Shown: positions 41,616-51,100, numbered from the stretch's first letter. The stretch: 64,000 bases of DNA from CAZLDI01 sp964558415 (GCA_964558415.1 CAZLDI010000006.1:62001-126000), one strand, 5' to 3'. Made by a program: numbers and translations. Notes: generated by a model not told the origin, from the sequence alone.

Positions 41616-42575
41616 ATGAAGGCTGACCCATCAGGACACACGGCGGCGGAGCACGGCGAAAGCAAGGCCGCCGTCCTCGCCGCGCTGTTCGCCAACGCCG
41701 CCATCGCCGTCGGCAAGCTCGTCGCCGGCCTGCTCACGGGCAGCGCGGCCCTGCTGGCGGAGGCGGGTCATTCCGTGGCGGACACCGTCAACCAGGTCTT
41801 TCTCCTCATCGGCATCAACCTCTCGGACACCGACGCCGACGAACTGCACCCGCATGGCTACGGTAAGGAGGCTTTCTTCTGGTCATTCCTCGCCGCCATC
41901 TTTATCTTCGTCGCCGGCGCCACCTTCTCGTTCTACGAAGGTATCCGCACCGCCGTCGAGAATCACGAGCACGAGCGCGGTGTGGCTGACCTCGCGATAG
42001 CCTTCGGCGTGCTCGGCGTGGCGCTGCTGTTTGAGATTGCGTCGATCACGTTCGCCGTGCGCAGTCTGCTCGCCGGCGCGAGGCGTAAGGGCTGGAACAT
42101 CGCCCAGTTCCTGCGTAAGTCTCCTGACCTCACCACTAAAACAGTGCTTTACGAGGACTCGGCCGCCATCATGGGCCTGCTGCTGGCGGCGTTGGGTCTC
42201 ACGTTGTCTGAGCTGACCGGAGACGAAGTCTGGGACGCCGTCGCGTCAATCGCCATCGGCTTCGTCCTGGTCGCCGTATCGGTGATGCTGGGAACGCAGG
42301 CCCGCAACATGCTTCTCGGTGCCGCCGCGAATGACGAGGTCCGCGAGGCGTTGCGTCAAGTCGTCTCCTCCTTCCCGGAGGTCGATCACATCGTTCGCCT
42401 GCTCTCCATGCAACTCGGGACTCACAGCGTCCTCGTGACCGGAGAGCTGGAGGTGTCGCGAGGCCTCACGACGGACGAAATAGAAGCCCTGATCACGCGC
42501 ATCGACGCCAGGATCGCGCAGGAGCTCCCGGAAGTCAGGGAGACCTTCTGGGAGCTGCGTAACCGCAACACATAG
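41616..42575 (+). CDS. Cation diffusion facilitator transporter
   Basis: 319 residues with about six membrane helices and a C-terminal cytoplasmic domain. The first metal motif is AEAGHSVADTVNQ (HxxxD). In the fifth helix the usual second HxxxD is replaced by YEDSAAIMG, as in the SLC30A9-like branch, so metal choice or coupling may differ from zinc exporters. The message may be leaderless. It stands between an uncharacterised gene and a convergent ABM gene. Confidence 0.9.
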   Translation: MKADPSGHTAAEHGESKAAVLAALFANAAIAVGKLVAGLLTGSAALLAEAGHSVADTVNQVFLLIGINLSDTDADELHPHGYGKEAFFWSFLAAIFIFVAGATFSFYEGIRTAVENHEHERGVADLAIAFGVLGVALLFEIASITFAVRSLLAGARRKGWNIAQFLRKSPDLTTKTVLYEDSAAIMGLLLAALGLTLSELTGDEVWDAVASIAIGFVLVAVSVMLGTQARNMLLGAAANDEVREALRQVVSSFPEVDHIVRLLSMQLGTHSVLVTGELEVSRGLTTDEIEALITRIDARIAQELPEVRETFWELRNRNT

Positions 42576-42611
42576 GTGCGCGCCTGCCGTTGGCCCACGG
42601 GTGGTACGCCG

Positions 42612-42917
42612 CTAGCGTGAGAATCCCGCGACCCGCTCCAGCCGCCTGATCTCGACCGTTGACGTGTCGAAAACTGTCCCGAACAACGCGCCGAATGCCG
42701 CCTGGTGCGGCGCGGAACGGTGCGCCGCCACGGCTTCGTCGTCCCGGTACACCTCGAAAACAGTGACCTCGAGCGGGTCTTTAGCGCTACGGTGGAAAAT
42801 GTACGTTATGACGCCCGCTTCTCCAGACTCCACCGCGGATACTTGCTTTTTCATCGCTTCCTCGGCCTCAGCCTCTTTGCCGGGCTGTATCTTGAACTTC
42901 GCCACGATTGTGTTCAT
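42612..42917 (-). CDS. Antibiotic biosynthesis monooxygenase (ABM)-type protein
   Basis: 101 residues: MNTIVAKFKIQPGKEAEAEE, then VITYIFHRSAKDPLEVTVFEVYRDDEAVAAH and a helix with APHQAAFGALF. It resembles LsrG/YgiN-like dimers. AAGGAGG precedes the ATG, with TATACT about 30 bases upstream on the same strand (42949-42954). Substrate unknown. Confidence 0.8.
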   Translation of the reverse strand: MNTIVAKFKIQPGKEAEAEEAMKKQVSAVESGEAGVITYIFHRSAKDPLEVTVFEVYRDDEAVAAHRSAPHQAAFGALFGTVFDTSTVEIRRLERVAGFSR

Positions 42918-42965
42918 CCGGGCCTCCTTCGGAATAATCAGGGCGGAGTATAGCAGGTCGGATGT

Positions 42966-43334
42966 TCAGGCCAGCGGATCCCTCGTTGTCCACTTCGCTT
43001 TGTCTCCCGGCGGCCGGATCGACAGGTGCAGAAACGCGCCGCCCTCCGTCGCACCGTGCCAGTGCATCTCGCCCGCCGGCACGTAGACCACATCCCCCGG
43101 CCCAACTTCGTTTCGCTCGCTCTCCGTCGCCAGCACTCCGCGTCCCTCGATGCAGTGCAGCACCTGCGGCACGGAGTGGCTGTGTAGATACGTCCGCGCC
43201 CCCGCGCTGAAGCGCACCGCGACGATGTCGAGACCGTCGCTCGATCCCACGATCAACTGCGCATGTACCTGTCCGACGAAGTGCACACTGCCAGCGTCAA
43301 CAGCGACGCTGTCACTGATCCGCGATACTCTTAC
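42966..43334 (-). CDS. Cupin-domain protein with apparent GTA start
   Basis: 122 residues. The cupin motifs are SAGARTYLHSHSVPQVLHCIEGRG and EVGPGDVVYVPAGEMHWHGA, with the expected metal His and Glu. The N-terminus lacks a standard start between the end of nrdJ1 and the conserved region; GAGGAG ends six bases before a GTA. An internal GTG at the VHFVGQ segment would be a shorter start. It lies just downstream of nrdJ1. Confidence 0.65.
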   Translation of the reverse strand, partial: VRVSRISDSVAVDAGSVHFVGQVHAQLIVGSSDGLDIVAVRFSAGARTYLHSHSVPQVLHCIEGRGVLATESERNEVGPGDVVYVPAGEMHWHGATEGGAFLHLSIRPPGDKAKWTTRDPLA

Positions 43335-43377
43335 TGGTATCTCCTCGCTACTGGCCGGAGCTGGATATGGGGGTGAA

Positions 43378-45735
43378 TCAACCGCAGCGATTATATCCGC
43401 AGCTCCGGCACACCAGGCACCCCTCCTGGTACGCCAGCAGCGCCCCGCAGTCCGGACACCCCACCCCGGAATCGCCCGCCTGGCCCTCTGTCCCTTTGAC
43501 CCCTTGCCTCGCCGCCTCCGGCGCAAACTTCTCCTCCAGCCAGCGGAACACATAGTCCACAACCGAAGTCGACCACGGGATCTGCGGGTTGCTCGTGCGC
43601 CCGTACGGCTCGAAGCGCGTGTTCTTCAGCTTGCGCGAGAGGTCATCAATCGGCACGCCGTACTGCAGCGTGACGGAGGTGAGCAGCGCGACGGCGTCCA
43701 TCAAGCCCGAGACCGTCGAGCCCTCCTTCGATATTTTCACGAAGATCTCTCCCGGCCGCCCATCCTCATACAGGCCGACCGTGATATACCCCTCCTGGTC
43801 GCCCACCCGGAACTTGTGCGTAATCGACCGCCGCTCGTCGGGCAGGTGCTCCCGGTACGGCTTCGGACGCCCAAGCGTGGCGAACTTGCCCTCTATCTCC
43901 AGTAGTGCCTCGGACGTCTCCTGCTCCGGACCTTTCACGTTCGCTGTGGTGTGCGACAGCACCGAGAAGTCTCGAGACCCTTCGCGGTAGACAGTAATCC
44001 CTTTGCAGCCCTCTCGATACGCCAGCCAGAAGGCGGAGGCAACGTCAGCTTCGGTCGCCGCTTCGGGGAAGTTGATCGTCTTCGAAACGGCGTTGTCCGT
44101 GTGCCGCTGAAACGCCGCCTGCATCCTCACGTGCCACTCCGGACTGATGTCGTGCGCCGAAGCGAACACCCTCTTCGCCCAATCCGAGACTTCCTCGCGC
44201 TCCGTCAGGCCGCCTCCGCTTGCGAGGTGATCCATTAGCTCTTCACTGTAGAACCCACCCTCCTTCGCGGCCCGGAGGAAGTGCTTGTTGACCTCTCGCA
44301 GCGCGCTGAGCTTCGCTGGGTTGTCCGCGTCTAAGTAGTGCCGGCGCGTGAACGCCAGTGCGAACACCGGCTCGATCCCCGACGAGCAATCGGCGATGAT
44401 CGAGAGCGTGCCCGTGGGCGCGACCGTGGTGCGAGTGGAGTTCCGGTACGGGGAATCCGGCTCGTACCGAGAGCCCTTCCACGCCGGAAACACTCCCCGT
44501 TCGCGGGCCAGTTCCAGAGACGCATTGTTCGCCTTCTCCTGGATGAAGCGCATCACTTCTTCGCCCAGCGACAGCGCCTCCTCTGAGTCATATGGGATGC
44601 CGAGTTGCATCAGGGCGTCGTGCCACCCCATCACTCCCAGGCCCACTTTGCGCGTCAGCTTCGTCGCCGCGTCGATCTCCTCGATCGGGTAGCGGTTCAT
44701 GTCGATGACGTTATCCAGGAAGCGGACGCAATCTGGAATGGCGCGCGCCAGCCGCTCCCAGTCCAGTCGTGGCTTGTCCCCCCCGGTATGCACGAATCCC
44801 CCCAGATTGACCGACCCCAGGTTGCAGGATTCGTACGGTAGTAACGGCTGTTCACCGCACGGATTCGTGGCCTCGATCAACCCCAGGTTCGGTGTCGGGT
44901 TGTCCCGGTTTATCCGGTCAATGAAAACGATGCCCGGGTCGCCGTTCTTCCAGGCGTTGGCGACCAGTGCGTCGAAGATATGGCGCGCGCGACGCCGTCC
45001 CGTGACCTCGCCGCTGTGTGGGTTCACCAGATCATACTCTTCGTCTTCCTCCACCGCCTCCATGAACTTCTCCGTCACAGCCACCGAGATGTTGAAGTTA
45101 GTGAGCGTCCGCATATCTGCCTTGAGGCGAATGAATTCGTCGATGTCCGGGTGGTCCACTGCCAGGATGCCCATGTTGGCGCCGCGCCGCGTGCCGCCTT
45201 GCTTGATCGCCTCGGTCGCCGCGTCGAACACGCGCAAGAACGAGACTGGACCGGAGGCGACGCCCATCGTGGAGCGCACGCGGTCCCCCTTCGGCCGCAG
45301 CCGCGAGAAGGCGAAGCCCGTGCCGCCACCGGACTGGTGGATGCGCGCGGTGTCTTTGATCGCCTGAAAGATACCCTCGATGCTGTCCGGGATGGGAAGC
45401 ACGAAGCAGGCCGAGAGTTGCTGCAACTCCCGCCCGGCGTTCATCAGCGTGGGTGAGTTGGGGAGGAACTCCAGGTCTGTCATCAGTTGCAGGAAGCGGC
45501 TCTCCCATCGCCGGCAGTTATCAACATCTTCTTGATCGTCAGTGTGGGAGGGTTGCTTGTAGCGAAGCTCCGCCTGCGCGATATTGTGAGCAACGCGCCC
45601 GAAAAGTTCCCCCGGGCTCTCGACGGGCTGGCCGGTGTCATCCTTGGCCAGATACCGCCGCTCCAGGACAACCAGCGCGTTGCCCGACAGGCTGACCGGG
45701 ATATCGGCGCTGGCGCCTCGTCGTTTCGTGGCCAT
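43378..45735 (-). CDS. nrdJ: Adenosylcobalamin-dependent ribonucleotide reductase, first copy
   Basis: 785 residues. The catalytic barrel has NSPTLMNAGRELQQLSACFVLP, the HQSGGGTGFAFSRLRPKGD loop, NPCGEQPLLPYESCNLGSVNL and APTGTLSIIADCSSGIEP. The C-terminus has a TSCPD domain and a Cys-rich tail (CPDCG, CRSCG, ending NRCG) that re-reduces the active site. It reduces ribonucleotides using coenzyme B12. The ATG lies nine bases after TACAAT with no ribosome site. I see no NrdR box. A second, longer copy lies 5 kb away. Confidence 0.95.
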   Translation of the reverse strand: MATKRRGASADIPVSLSGNALVVLERRYLAKDDTGQPVESPGELFGRVAHNIAQAELRYKQPSHTDDQEDVDNCRRWESRFLQLMTDLEFLPNSPTLMNAGRELQQLSACFVLPIPDSIEGIFQAIKDTARIHQSGGGTGFAFSRLRPKGDRVRSTMGVASGPVSFLRVFDAATEAIKQGGTRRGANMGILAVDHPDIDEFIRLKADMRTLTNFNISVAVTEKFMEAVEEDEEYDLVNPHSGEVTGRRRARHIFDALVANAWKNGDPGIVFIDRINRDNPTPNLGLIEATNPCGEQPLLPYESCNLGSVNLGGFVHTGGDKPRLDWERLARAIPDCVRFLDNVIDMNRYPIEEIDAATKLTRKVGLGVMGWHDALMQLGIPYDSEEALSLGEEVMRFIQEKANNASLELARERGVFPAWKGSRYEPDSPYRNSTRTTVAPTGTLSIIADCSSGIEPVFALAFTRRHYLDADNPAKLSALREVNKHFLRAAKEGGFYSEELMDHLASGGGLTEREEVSDWAKRVFASAHDISPEWHVRMQAAFQRHTDNAVSKTINFPEAATEADVASAFWLAYREGCKGITVYREGSRDFSVLSHTTANVKGPEQETSEALLEIEGKFATLGRPKPYREHLPDERRSITHKFRVGDQEGYITVGLYEDGRPGEIFVKISKEGSTVSGLMDAVALLTSVTLQYGVPIDDLSRKLKNTRFEPYGRTSNPQIPWSTSVVDYVFRWLEEKFAPEAARQGVKGTEGQAGDSGVGCPDCGALLAYQEGCLVCRSCGYNRCG

Positions 45736-45744
45736 AACGCTTCA

Positions 45745-45750
45745 ATTGTA
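45745..45750 (-). promoter_or_regulatory. Putative -10 element of a leaderless nrdJ1 transcript
   Basis: On the minus strand TACAAT lies nine bases before the nrdJ1 ATG. Confidence 0.45.
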
Positions 45751-45798
45751 GCACCGGGTCGGGCGCCGAACGGCCCGCGAAATGTCACTCGGACGCTA

Positions 45799-45826
45799 TT
45801 GACAAAAGGATTATTCGCGTTAATAT
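45799..45826 (+). promoter_or_regulatory. Promoter of the DGQHR gene
   Basis: TTGACA (45799-45804) and TAATAT (45821-45826) are 16 bases apart in an AT-rich patch, about 38 bases before the ATG. Confidence 0.7.
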
Positions 45827-45863
45827 TTAAGTAGATCAAAGTGGTCAAAGGGGGATTCATCCC

Positions 45864-47006
45864 ATGGCAACTGCAACGTTGGAACTGACCAAGGGCGCCG
45901 CCGATTCGCTGGGAATCCTGAAGGCATTCGCCGTGCGCTTCCGCCAGAAGCGCCCAGACGTGAACCTGTACGTCACCGCGTTGCCCCTTAAAGGGCTAAT
46001 CGGCAGGATCCAGGCAGATACCTACAAGACCGATCACCCTCGGGGCTATCAGCGCCCCCTCGCCCGGACCCGGCTGCGCCAGATATCGTCCTACATGCGG
46101 GACGAAGAGGGTATGCTCCCAACCTCCATCGTCCTCTGCATTCGGAAGCCGGACCGCGCGCAGTTCGAGCCCGCCGTGGGCGCAAACGGCTCAGGCGAGA
46201 CAGGACTGCTAAAGATAGACGCCTCGGTGCCCCTCTGGGTCGTCGACGGCCAGCATCGCCTGTACGGCCTCCAGCGCGCTCTGACCAAGGACAAGGCGAA
46301 GTGGCTGGCGGACTACGCACTGCCGGTGGTCATCGTCGAGGGCATCGACGCTTACGAAGAGATGCGCTACTTCCACGTCATCAACACCCGCCACCGCGGC
46401 GTCCCGACGGACGTTGTCGACCGGCACCTGCTGGCCATGCGCGAAGAGGAAGGCCCGGCTCTACTTGAGCGGCAGGGCGAGAAGGCCTACTTGCGGGCGC
46501 GCGCCACCAAGCTCACGGACCTTTTGAACACACACCCGGACAGCCCCTGGCGCGGCATGATCCGCATGCCTGGAGAAGCTCTACGGCCGGAGCACACGAT
46601 CAAGCAGCACGCCGTCGTCGCCTCCTTGGATCCGGTCGTCGCTGACAACCTGATCAAGCGTCTGAGTGACGACGAGGCGGGAAAGCTGCTGCTCAACTTC
46701 TGGAACGCTGCCCGCAAGCACTGGCTCAGCTCCTTCGAGTCGCCGCGAGAGTACGTGCTTCAGAAGCCTCTTGGTGCTGGCGCCCTCCACCAGATCTTCC
46801 CTGATGTCCTCGAGCTGTGCAGTGGAGCGGACGACTTCTCTTCCGAGAAGATGTACGACCTGCTTTCCTACGTCGGCCGCAGCACCGGGTTCTGGCACAT
46901 GGAGCGCGGTCACCACATGATTCGCCAGGGCGGGGTCGCTGGCATCCGCGCTCTCGGCGCGTACTTGAGGGAACGTCTCCCTCGCCCGATCCTACGTCGG
47001 CTCTAG
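45864..47006 (+). CDS. Solitary DGQHR-domain (DndB-like) protein
   Basis: 380 residues. The DGQHR motif is at 128-132 (LWVVDGQHRLYGL), preceded by GYQRPLARTRLRQISSYM (61-78), the ParB/DndB-like fold pattern, and followed by RYFHVINTRHRGVPTDVV. DndB proteins regulate DNA phosphorothioation, but no dndA or dndCDE gene lies near. The ATG has AAGGGGG upstream. The promoter region is AT-rich, which may mark a horizontally acquired gene. Other roles, such as a defence component, cannot be excluded. Confidence 0.75.
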   Translation: MATATLELTKGAADSLGILKAFAVRFRQKRPDVNLYVTALPLKGLIGRIQADTYKTDHPRGYQRPLARTRLRQISSYMRDEEGMLPTSIVLCIRKPDRAQFEPAVGANGSGETGLLKIDASVPLWVVDGQHRLYGLQRALTKDKAKWLADYALPVVIVEGIDAYEEMRYFHVINTRHRGVPTDVVDRHLLAMREEEGPALLERQGEKAYLRARATKLTDLLNTHPDSPWRGMIRMPGEALRPEHTIKQHAVVASLDPVVADNLIKRLSDDEAGKLLLNFWNAARKHWLSSFESPREYVLQKPLGAGALHQIFPDVLELCSGADDFSSEKMYDLLSYVGRSTGFWHMERGHHMIRQGGVAGIRALGAYLRERLPRPILRRL

Positions 47007-47020
47007 TCACTCCGGCGATC

Positions 47021-47224
47021 ATGGAGCGCGCGACATCTCAACATGAAGTGATGCTTGGGGACGCCGCGGCGCCCCCCGTCCATGACGAGCGCGCCGCGCA
47101 GCCAGAGTGTGTGCCCGTCCCCGCAGACGGCTGTTACGTGTGCGGGCGCCCGATGGTGCGCTCCTCCGGCGGCAAGTCGCTGTGCCGGACCTGCGGCTTT
47201 CTGCTTACTTGCTGCGACCCGTAG
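47021..47224 (+). CDS. Small zinc-ribbon protein
   Basis: 67 residues starting at an ATG 14 bases after the DGQHR gene. The C-terminal half carries CYVCGRP, then CRTCGFLLTCC, a compact zinc-ribbon pattern. The N-terminal half is disordered and acidic. It overlaps the convergent GGDEF/HD-GYP gene by 20 bases. Function unknown. Confidence 0.65.
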   Translation: MERATSQHEVMLGDAAAPPVHDERAAQPECVPVPADGCYVCGRPMVRSSGGKSLCRTCGFLLTCCDP

Positions 47225-49340
47225 GTACCGTGTCGCCGTCCACGGCCGCGTCCGCAGCGTCCGGCTTCTCAACAGACGTTCTGTTGTTCGCCGTGCCTCT
47301 GGGGACGGCGAGGCTGCGCGTCGGCCTGCTGCTGCCTGCTGGCTGTTGCCGCGCCACTACACGCAGGAACGCGCTGACGATCTCCGGATCGAACTGCGTG
47401 CCGGAGTAGCGCTCCAGCTCGTCGATCGCGGTGCGAAGAGGCATCGCCTTGCGATAGGGCCGGTTCGTCGTCATCGCATCGAACGCGTCGGTAACTAGCA
47501 AAATTCGCGAGGCGAGAGGAATGGCGTCTCCCGCCAATCCGTGCGGGTACCCTGAACCGTCGAAGTGTTCGTGATGGTGCAGCACCGCTGGCGTCACGTC
47601 CGCGATCGCGCGGACGTTGGAGAGTATCTCCGAACCCAGCGATGGGTGGCGCTGCATCTCTGACCACTCCTCCGGCGTCAACTTGTCTGCCTTGAATAGA
47701 ATCTGGTCTGGGATCCCGAGCTTGCCGATATCGTGCAGCAGCGCCGCCGTGCGCACCACGTTTCGCTCCCCTTCATTCAGCCCCAGTTCACGCGCCAGCT
47801 CTTCCGCATACGCAGAACAGCGGGCCGTGTGCTCGCTGGTCATTGGGTCTTTGGCGGCCAGGGCCGACGCCAGGGCCGCGACCGCATCCGGAGCGCCTCC
47901 TGCGATGTCTGCGGCTGGCCAGGCAATGAAGCCGGCGGCTGCCTTGCGTTGCTCCTTGCTCCAGCGCCCCACTTTGTTCTTGCCCGCTGACTTGGCCCAG
48001 TACATGGCGGAATCCGCGCCGTAGATCAGCTCCTCCACGGTTCTAGCGGCGCCGGGAAACGAAGCGACTCCCAGGCTGACCGTCAACTGTCCGCCCCGCA
48101 TGTCCTTCCACTCCTCGAAGCCGCGGCGAACCCGTTCGGCCACTCGCATCGCGCGCCCCTGATCGGCGTCGGGCAACACTATCGCAAACTCGTCTCCCCC
48201 ATAGCGGTACGCGTCGTTGCCCGTGTTCAGGTGACCGAGAGCGTTCGCAACCTCTCGCAGCACTTCGTCTCCCGCCACGTGGCCGTGCGAATCGTTGACC
48301 TGCTTGAAGCGGTCGATGTCCAGCATTATCAGGCTGAGGGACGAGCCTTTGCGGTCCGACAGCTGGAACTCCTGGCGTATGCGTTCTTGAAAGGCACGGT
48401 GGTTCGGAAGGCCTGTCAGTCCATCCGTGGCGGCCTGGGCCCGTGCGTCCAGCAGCTCTCGGTTGCGGTCTTGAAGCTCTTCGTTCGCCTCTCGCAGTTC
48501 GTAATTACGGTCTAACAACGTCTCGGTCATACCGTTGAACGCCGTTCCCAGCGCAGCGAATTCCACCGGCCCAACCGTGGGTGCCCTGGCTTCTAGCTCC
48601 CCCTCCGTCACGGAGCGGGCGGCCGCCGCCAGGCGCGATAGGGGACCGAGAATTGTGCGCGCCACCACTGTCGAAACCGCTAACACCAGGACCCCGCCGG
48701 CGGCGCCCGATGCGATGAGGAGCCAGAAGGCCGTATCCGCCGTCTGCTTGGCATCGTCCGTCAGGGCGCCGGCGATCGCACTCTGGTCATCAGCGAAAGT
48801 GGTGAACCGCTCCTGGATATCGAGCAGCCTCGGCCTCACGTCGTCCAGAGCGGCGTTTGCTCCGGCGATGTCGCCCTTTTGCCGCAGCATCAGGATGTTG
48901 CTCACCGCTCGTGGCAGGAAGATGCTGTCCGTCGCCAGTTCATCGAGCGCCGCGACCTCGTCTGGATCGCCCTCAGCCTGGATGATCGCTCTGGCTTTCA
49001 AGAAGGCGCCCTGCGTCTGCGCGCCGTAGTCTTCGATGACCGGGATCAAGGCCTCATCGCCCGTCGCGACGTAGTAAAGCAACGTGGAGAACTGGGACAC
49101 GCCGTCGATGTGCACTTCCCGGAGCGCCGAGGACGCGATCTCACGCCTTTGCACTCGGTCCAGCGTGTCCTTGTGCTCTCTCGAAAGCCACGCTGAGCCT
49201 GCCACAACAGCGACCAGCGTGACCAGCAGTGAGCCGAAGCCGAGGAGGATGAGCGAACGCACTGACGCGCGCAGTGCCGGACGCGCCAGAGCGCTGGCCG
49301 CCACCGGCGTGGATTCCAGGTTGAGTGCTCTACGCTGCAA
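47205..49340 (-). CDS. Membrane sensor with HAMP, GGDEF and HD-GYP domains
   Basis: 711 residues. Two membrane helices (about 29-52 and 208-232) enclose an extracytoplasmic four-helix sensor, then a HAMP (about 232-285), a GGDEF domain with intact YGGDEFAIVLP, and an HD-GYP domain with HDIGKLGIPD and HHEHFDGSGYPHGL. Both catalytic sets look intact, so it could both make and break cyclic di-GMP. A TTG start follows GAGGGA. A stable hairpin precedes the ribosome site. Confidence 0.92.
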   Translation of the reverse strand: MQRRALNLESTPVAASALARPALRASVRSLILLGFGSLLVTLVAVVAGSAWLSREHKDTLDRVQRREIASSALREVHIDGVSQFSTLLYYVATGDEALIPVIEDYGAQTQGAFLKARAIIQAEGDPDEVAALDELATDSIFLPRAVSNILMLRQKGDIAGANAALDDVRPRLLDIQERFTTFADDQSAIAGALTDDAKQTADTAFWLLIASGAAGGVLVLAVSTVVARTILGPLSRLAAAARSVTEGELEARAPTVGPVEFAALGTAFNGMTETLLDRNYELREANEELQDRNRELLDARAQAATDGLTGLPNHRAFQERIRQEFQLSDRKGSSLSLIMLDIDRFKQVNDSHGHVAGDEVLREVANALGHLNTGNDAYRYGGDEFAIVLPDADQGRAMRVAERVRRGFEEWKDMRGGQLTVSLGVASFPGAARTVEELIYGADSAMYWAKSAGKNKVGRWSKEQRKAAAGFIAWPAADIAGGAPDAVAALASALAAKDPMTSEHTARCSAYAEELARELGLNEGERNVVRTAALLHDIGKLGIPDQILFKADKLTPEEWSEMQRHPSLGSEILSNVRAIADVTPAVLHHHEHFDGSGYPHGLAGDAIPLASRILLVTDAFDAMTTNRPYRKAMPLRTAIDELERYSGTQFDPEIVSAFLRVVARQQPAGSSRPTRSLAVPRGTANNRTSVEKPDAADAAVDGDTVPTGRSK

Positions 49341-49352
49341 GAATTCGTCCCT

Positions 49353-49383
49353 CGTCTACTCAGAGTCGCTGTTTGAGTAGACG
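49353..49383 (-). other. Ten-base inverted repeat before the GGDEF/HD-GYP gene
   Basis: CGTCTACTCA and TGAGTAGACG pair perfectly around an 11-base loop. On the minus strand it ends next to the AGGGA ribosome site, so it could be the terminator of the ATPase gene upstream, an operator, or a structure that controls translation. Confidence 0.55.
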
Positions 49384-49533
49384 TAGGGCGCCCGCTATCG
49401 GTTACGCGGCGAGGGCGAATATCAAGGTCGGCGTGGCCGTGCTGCTGGCCTCTGCCGAACAGCCGCTCTTCGGCTCAATCGTGTCGCTGACTGCGGTTGC
49501 CCTGCCGTTTCGGGCGAAGGCGGTTGAGCCTGG

Positions 49534-50991
49534 CTACCTTTGGCCGTTCATGCCGCCGGCAGGACCCTGCGCGATCCCCCCGGGGCTCGCATGCACGGCT
49601 CCGCGTGGCTCCACAGCGGTGAACTGAAGATATGCCAGCGCGATGGCTTTCACCGAGAGGGTCGCCTCTTGAGAGTCTAATGTTGCGTTATCGACGACTA
49701 TCGAGACCAGGTCCCTGGCAAGCGCCCCGCTCAGCGGGGAATCGCAGCTCTCAGCCACGAACGATCCAACACTGTCCAGATCCGCCGAAGTGAACGCTAC
49801 ATTCTGCTCCTGACAGATCGTCCGGAGGACGTCGCAGAACTGCTCCAGCCCCGTTGCCGGCATGTGCACCTTATACGGAATCCGCCGCAAAAATGCCGCG
49901 TCTGCAAGGTCAGCAGGGTCAAGGTTGGTAGAGAACAGCAGCCGCACGTTGAACGGCACCTCAATGCTCTCCCCGGTGCGCAGAAGAAGGTTATCCGTTC
50001 CCCGCTCGAGCGCCATGATCCATCGGTTCAGGAGGTCCACCGGCCCGATCTTCTGACGGCCGAAGTCGTCGACGAGGAGAACGCCTCCCTGGGCCTTAAG
50101 GTGCTTCGGCGCCTGATAGAACTTCGTCACAGGGTCGTAACCCAACTCAAGAGATTCGGCCGTGAGCTCGCCTCCCACCACCACCCCGGGACGGCGAATT
50201 CGGACCCATCGCCTGTCGTACAGGTCTTCCTTCAGCGGCCGTTTCAGTCCCGGCTCTGTCGCCGCGGCGGTACCGTGCGCGGGCTCCTGCCGGACGTGTA
50301 CAGTATGGTCGAAGATGCGGATAATCTGTCCGTAAGCGTAAATCGCGCAAGGCACCACTAGCTCACCCTCTAGGTTATGGATGAACTCCGATAGAAGGTG
50401 TGTCTTGCCGTTGCCGGAAGGCCCGAACACCATCGCGCAGCGTCCGGAGCGCAACGCCGCAGAGAGCAGGCTGACAGCCTTGCTATCGATAATAAGGCGA
50501 TTAAATGCCTTCTCTACGATCTGACCTGACGGTCGCCATGGCTCCTTGCTCTGCGCGCCTACTACCCGCTGGTACTGCGCGATCGTCACCGGCGCCGCCC
50601 CGGCGTAACGGCAGCGCTCCAGCGCCTGCTCGGCCCGCACCTCTCCTTTTTCGGTCAGGCGAAAGCGATAGTTCGTAGAGAGGTCGTACGTGCTGCCTCC
50701 GCCGACGATCTCGCAGAGCTTGTCGCCCTTCAGCGATTCAAGAAGGGATTCTACAAGCCTGCCGGGCAAGGCGAGGACGCGCGCGATGTGCTCCGCGGAA
50801 GGAGCATCTGCGTAATGAATGACCTTCAAAGCAAGTTCGAGAAGGAACGAAGGTGACAGACCGACTTCCTCCATACCCGTGGGGGCGGCAGGCAGGCCAG
50901 TTTCGGACACGGCTGGTTTGTCCTGGTGGGCAGTGCCCGACATCAGTGCTGGGTTGATGGCGGTTAGAGCGTCGGATTGGCTGTTGGTCAT
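49534..50991 (-). CDS. AAA-type ATPase with N-terminal winged-helix-like domain
   Basis: 485 residues. Residues 45-130 look like winged-helix modules (LLELALKVIHYADAPSAEHI, then SLKGDKLCEIVGGGSTYDLS). The ATPase core has Walker A GPSGNGKTH (190-198), Walker B GGVLLVDDFGRQKIG and a sensor-like LLFSTNLDPADLADAAFLRR. I do not recognise a named family; similar ATPases occur near pilus and signalling genes. It lies upstream of the GGDEF/HD-GYP gene in the same direction, with 190 bases between them. Confidence 0.7.
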   Translation of the reverse strand: MTNSQSDALTAINPALMSGTAHQDKPAVSETGLPAAPTGMEEVGLSPSFLLELALKVIHYADAPSAEHIARVLALPGRLVESLLESLKGDKLCEIVGGGSTYDLSTNYRFRLTEKGEVRAEQALERCRYAGAAPVTIAQYQRVVGAQSKEPWRPSGQIVEKAFNRLIIDSKAVSLLSAALRSGRCAMVFGPSGNGKTHLLSEFIHNLEGELVVPCAIYAYGQIIRIFDHTVHVRQEPAHGTAAATEPGLKRPLKEDLYDRRWVRIRRPGVVVGGELTAESLELGYDPVTKFYQAPKHLKAQGGVLLVDDFGRQKIGPVDLLNRWIMALERGTDNLLLRTGESIEVPFNVRLLFSTNLDPADLADAAFLRRIPYKVHMPATGLEQFCDVLRTICQEQNVAFTSADLDSVGSFVAESCDSPLSGALARDLVSIVVDNATLDSQEATLSVKAIALAYLQFTAVEPRGAVHASPGGIAQGPAGGMNGQR

Positions 50992-51100
50992 TGCGTGTCC
51001 TGCCCTCTATCGAGGAGTTGCGGCGTCTGATTGGCAACGCCCGTCTAATACGTAGATGCGTCGAACGACCTCGCGGTTACGTACATCCCCGCAAATCGAA

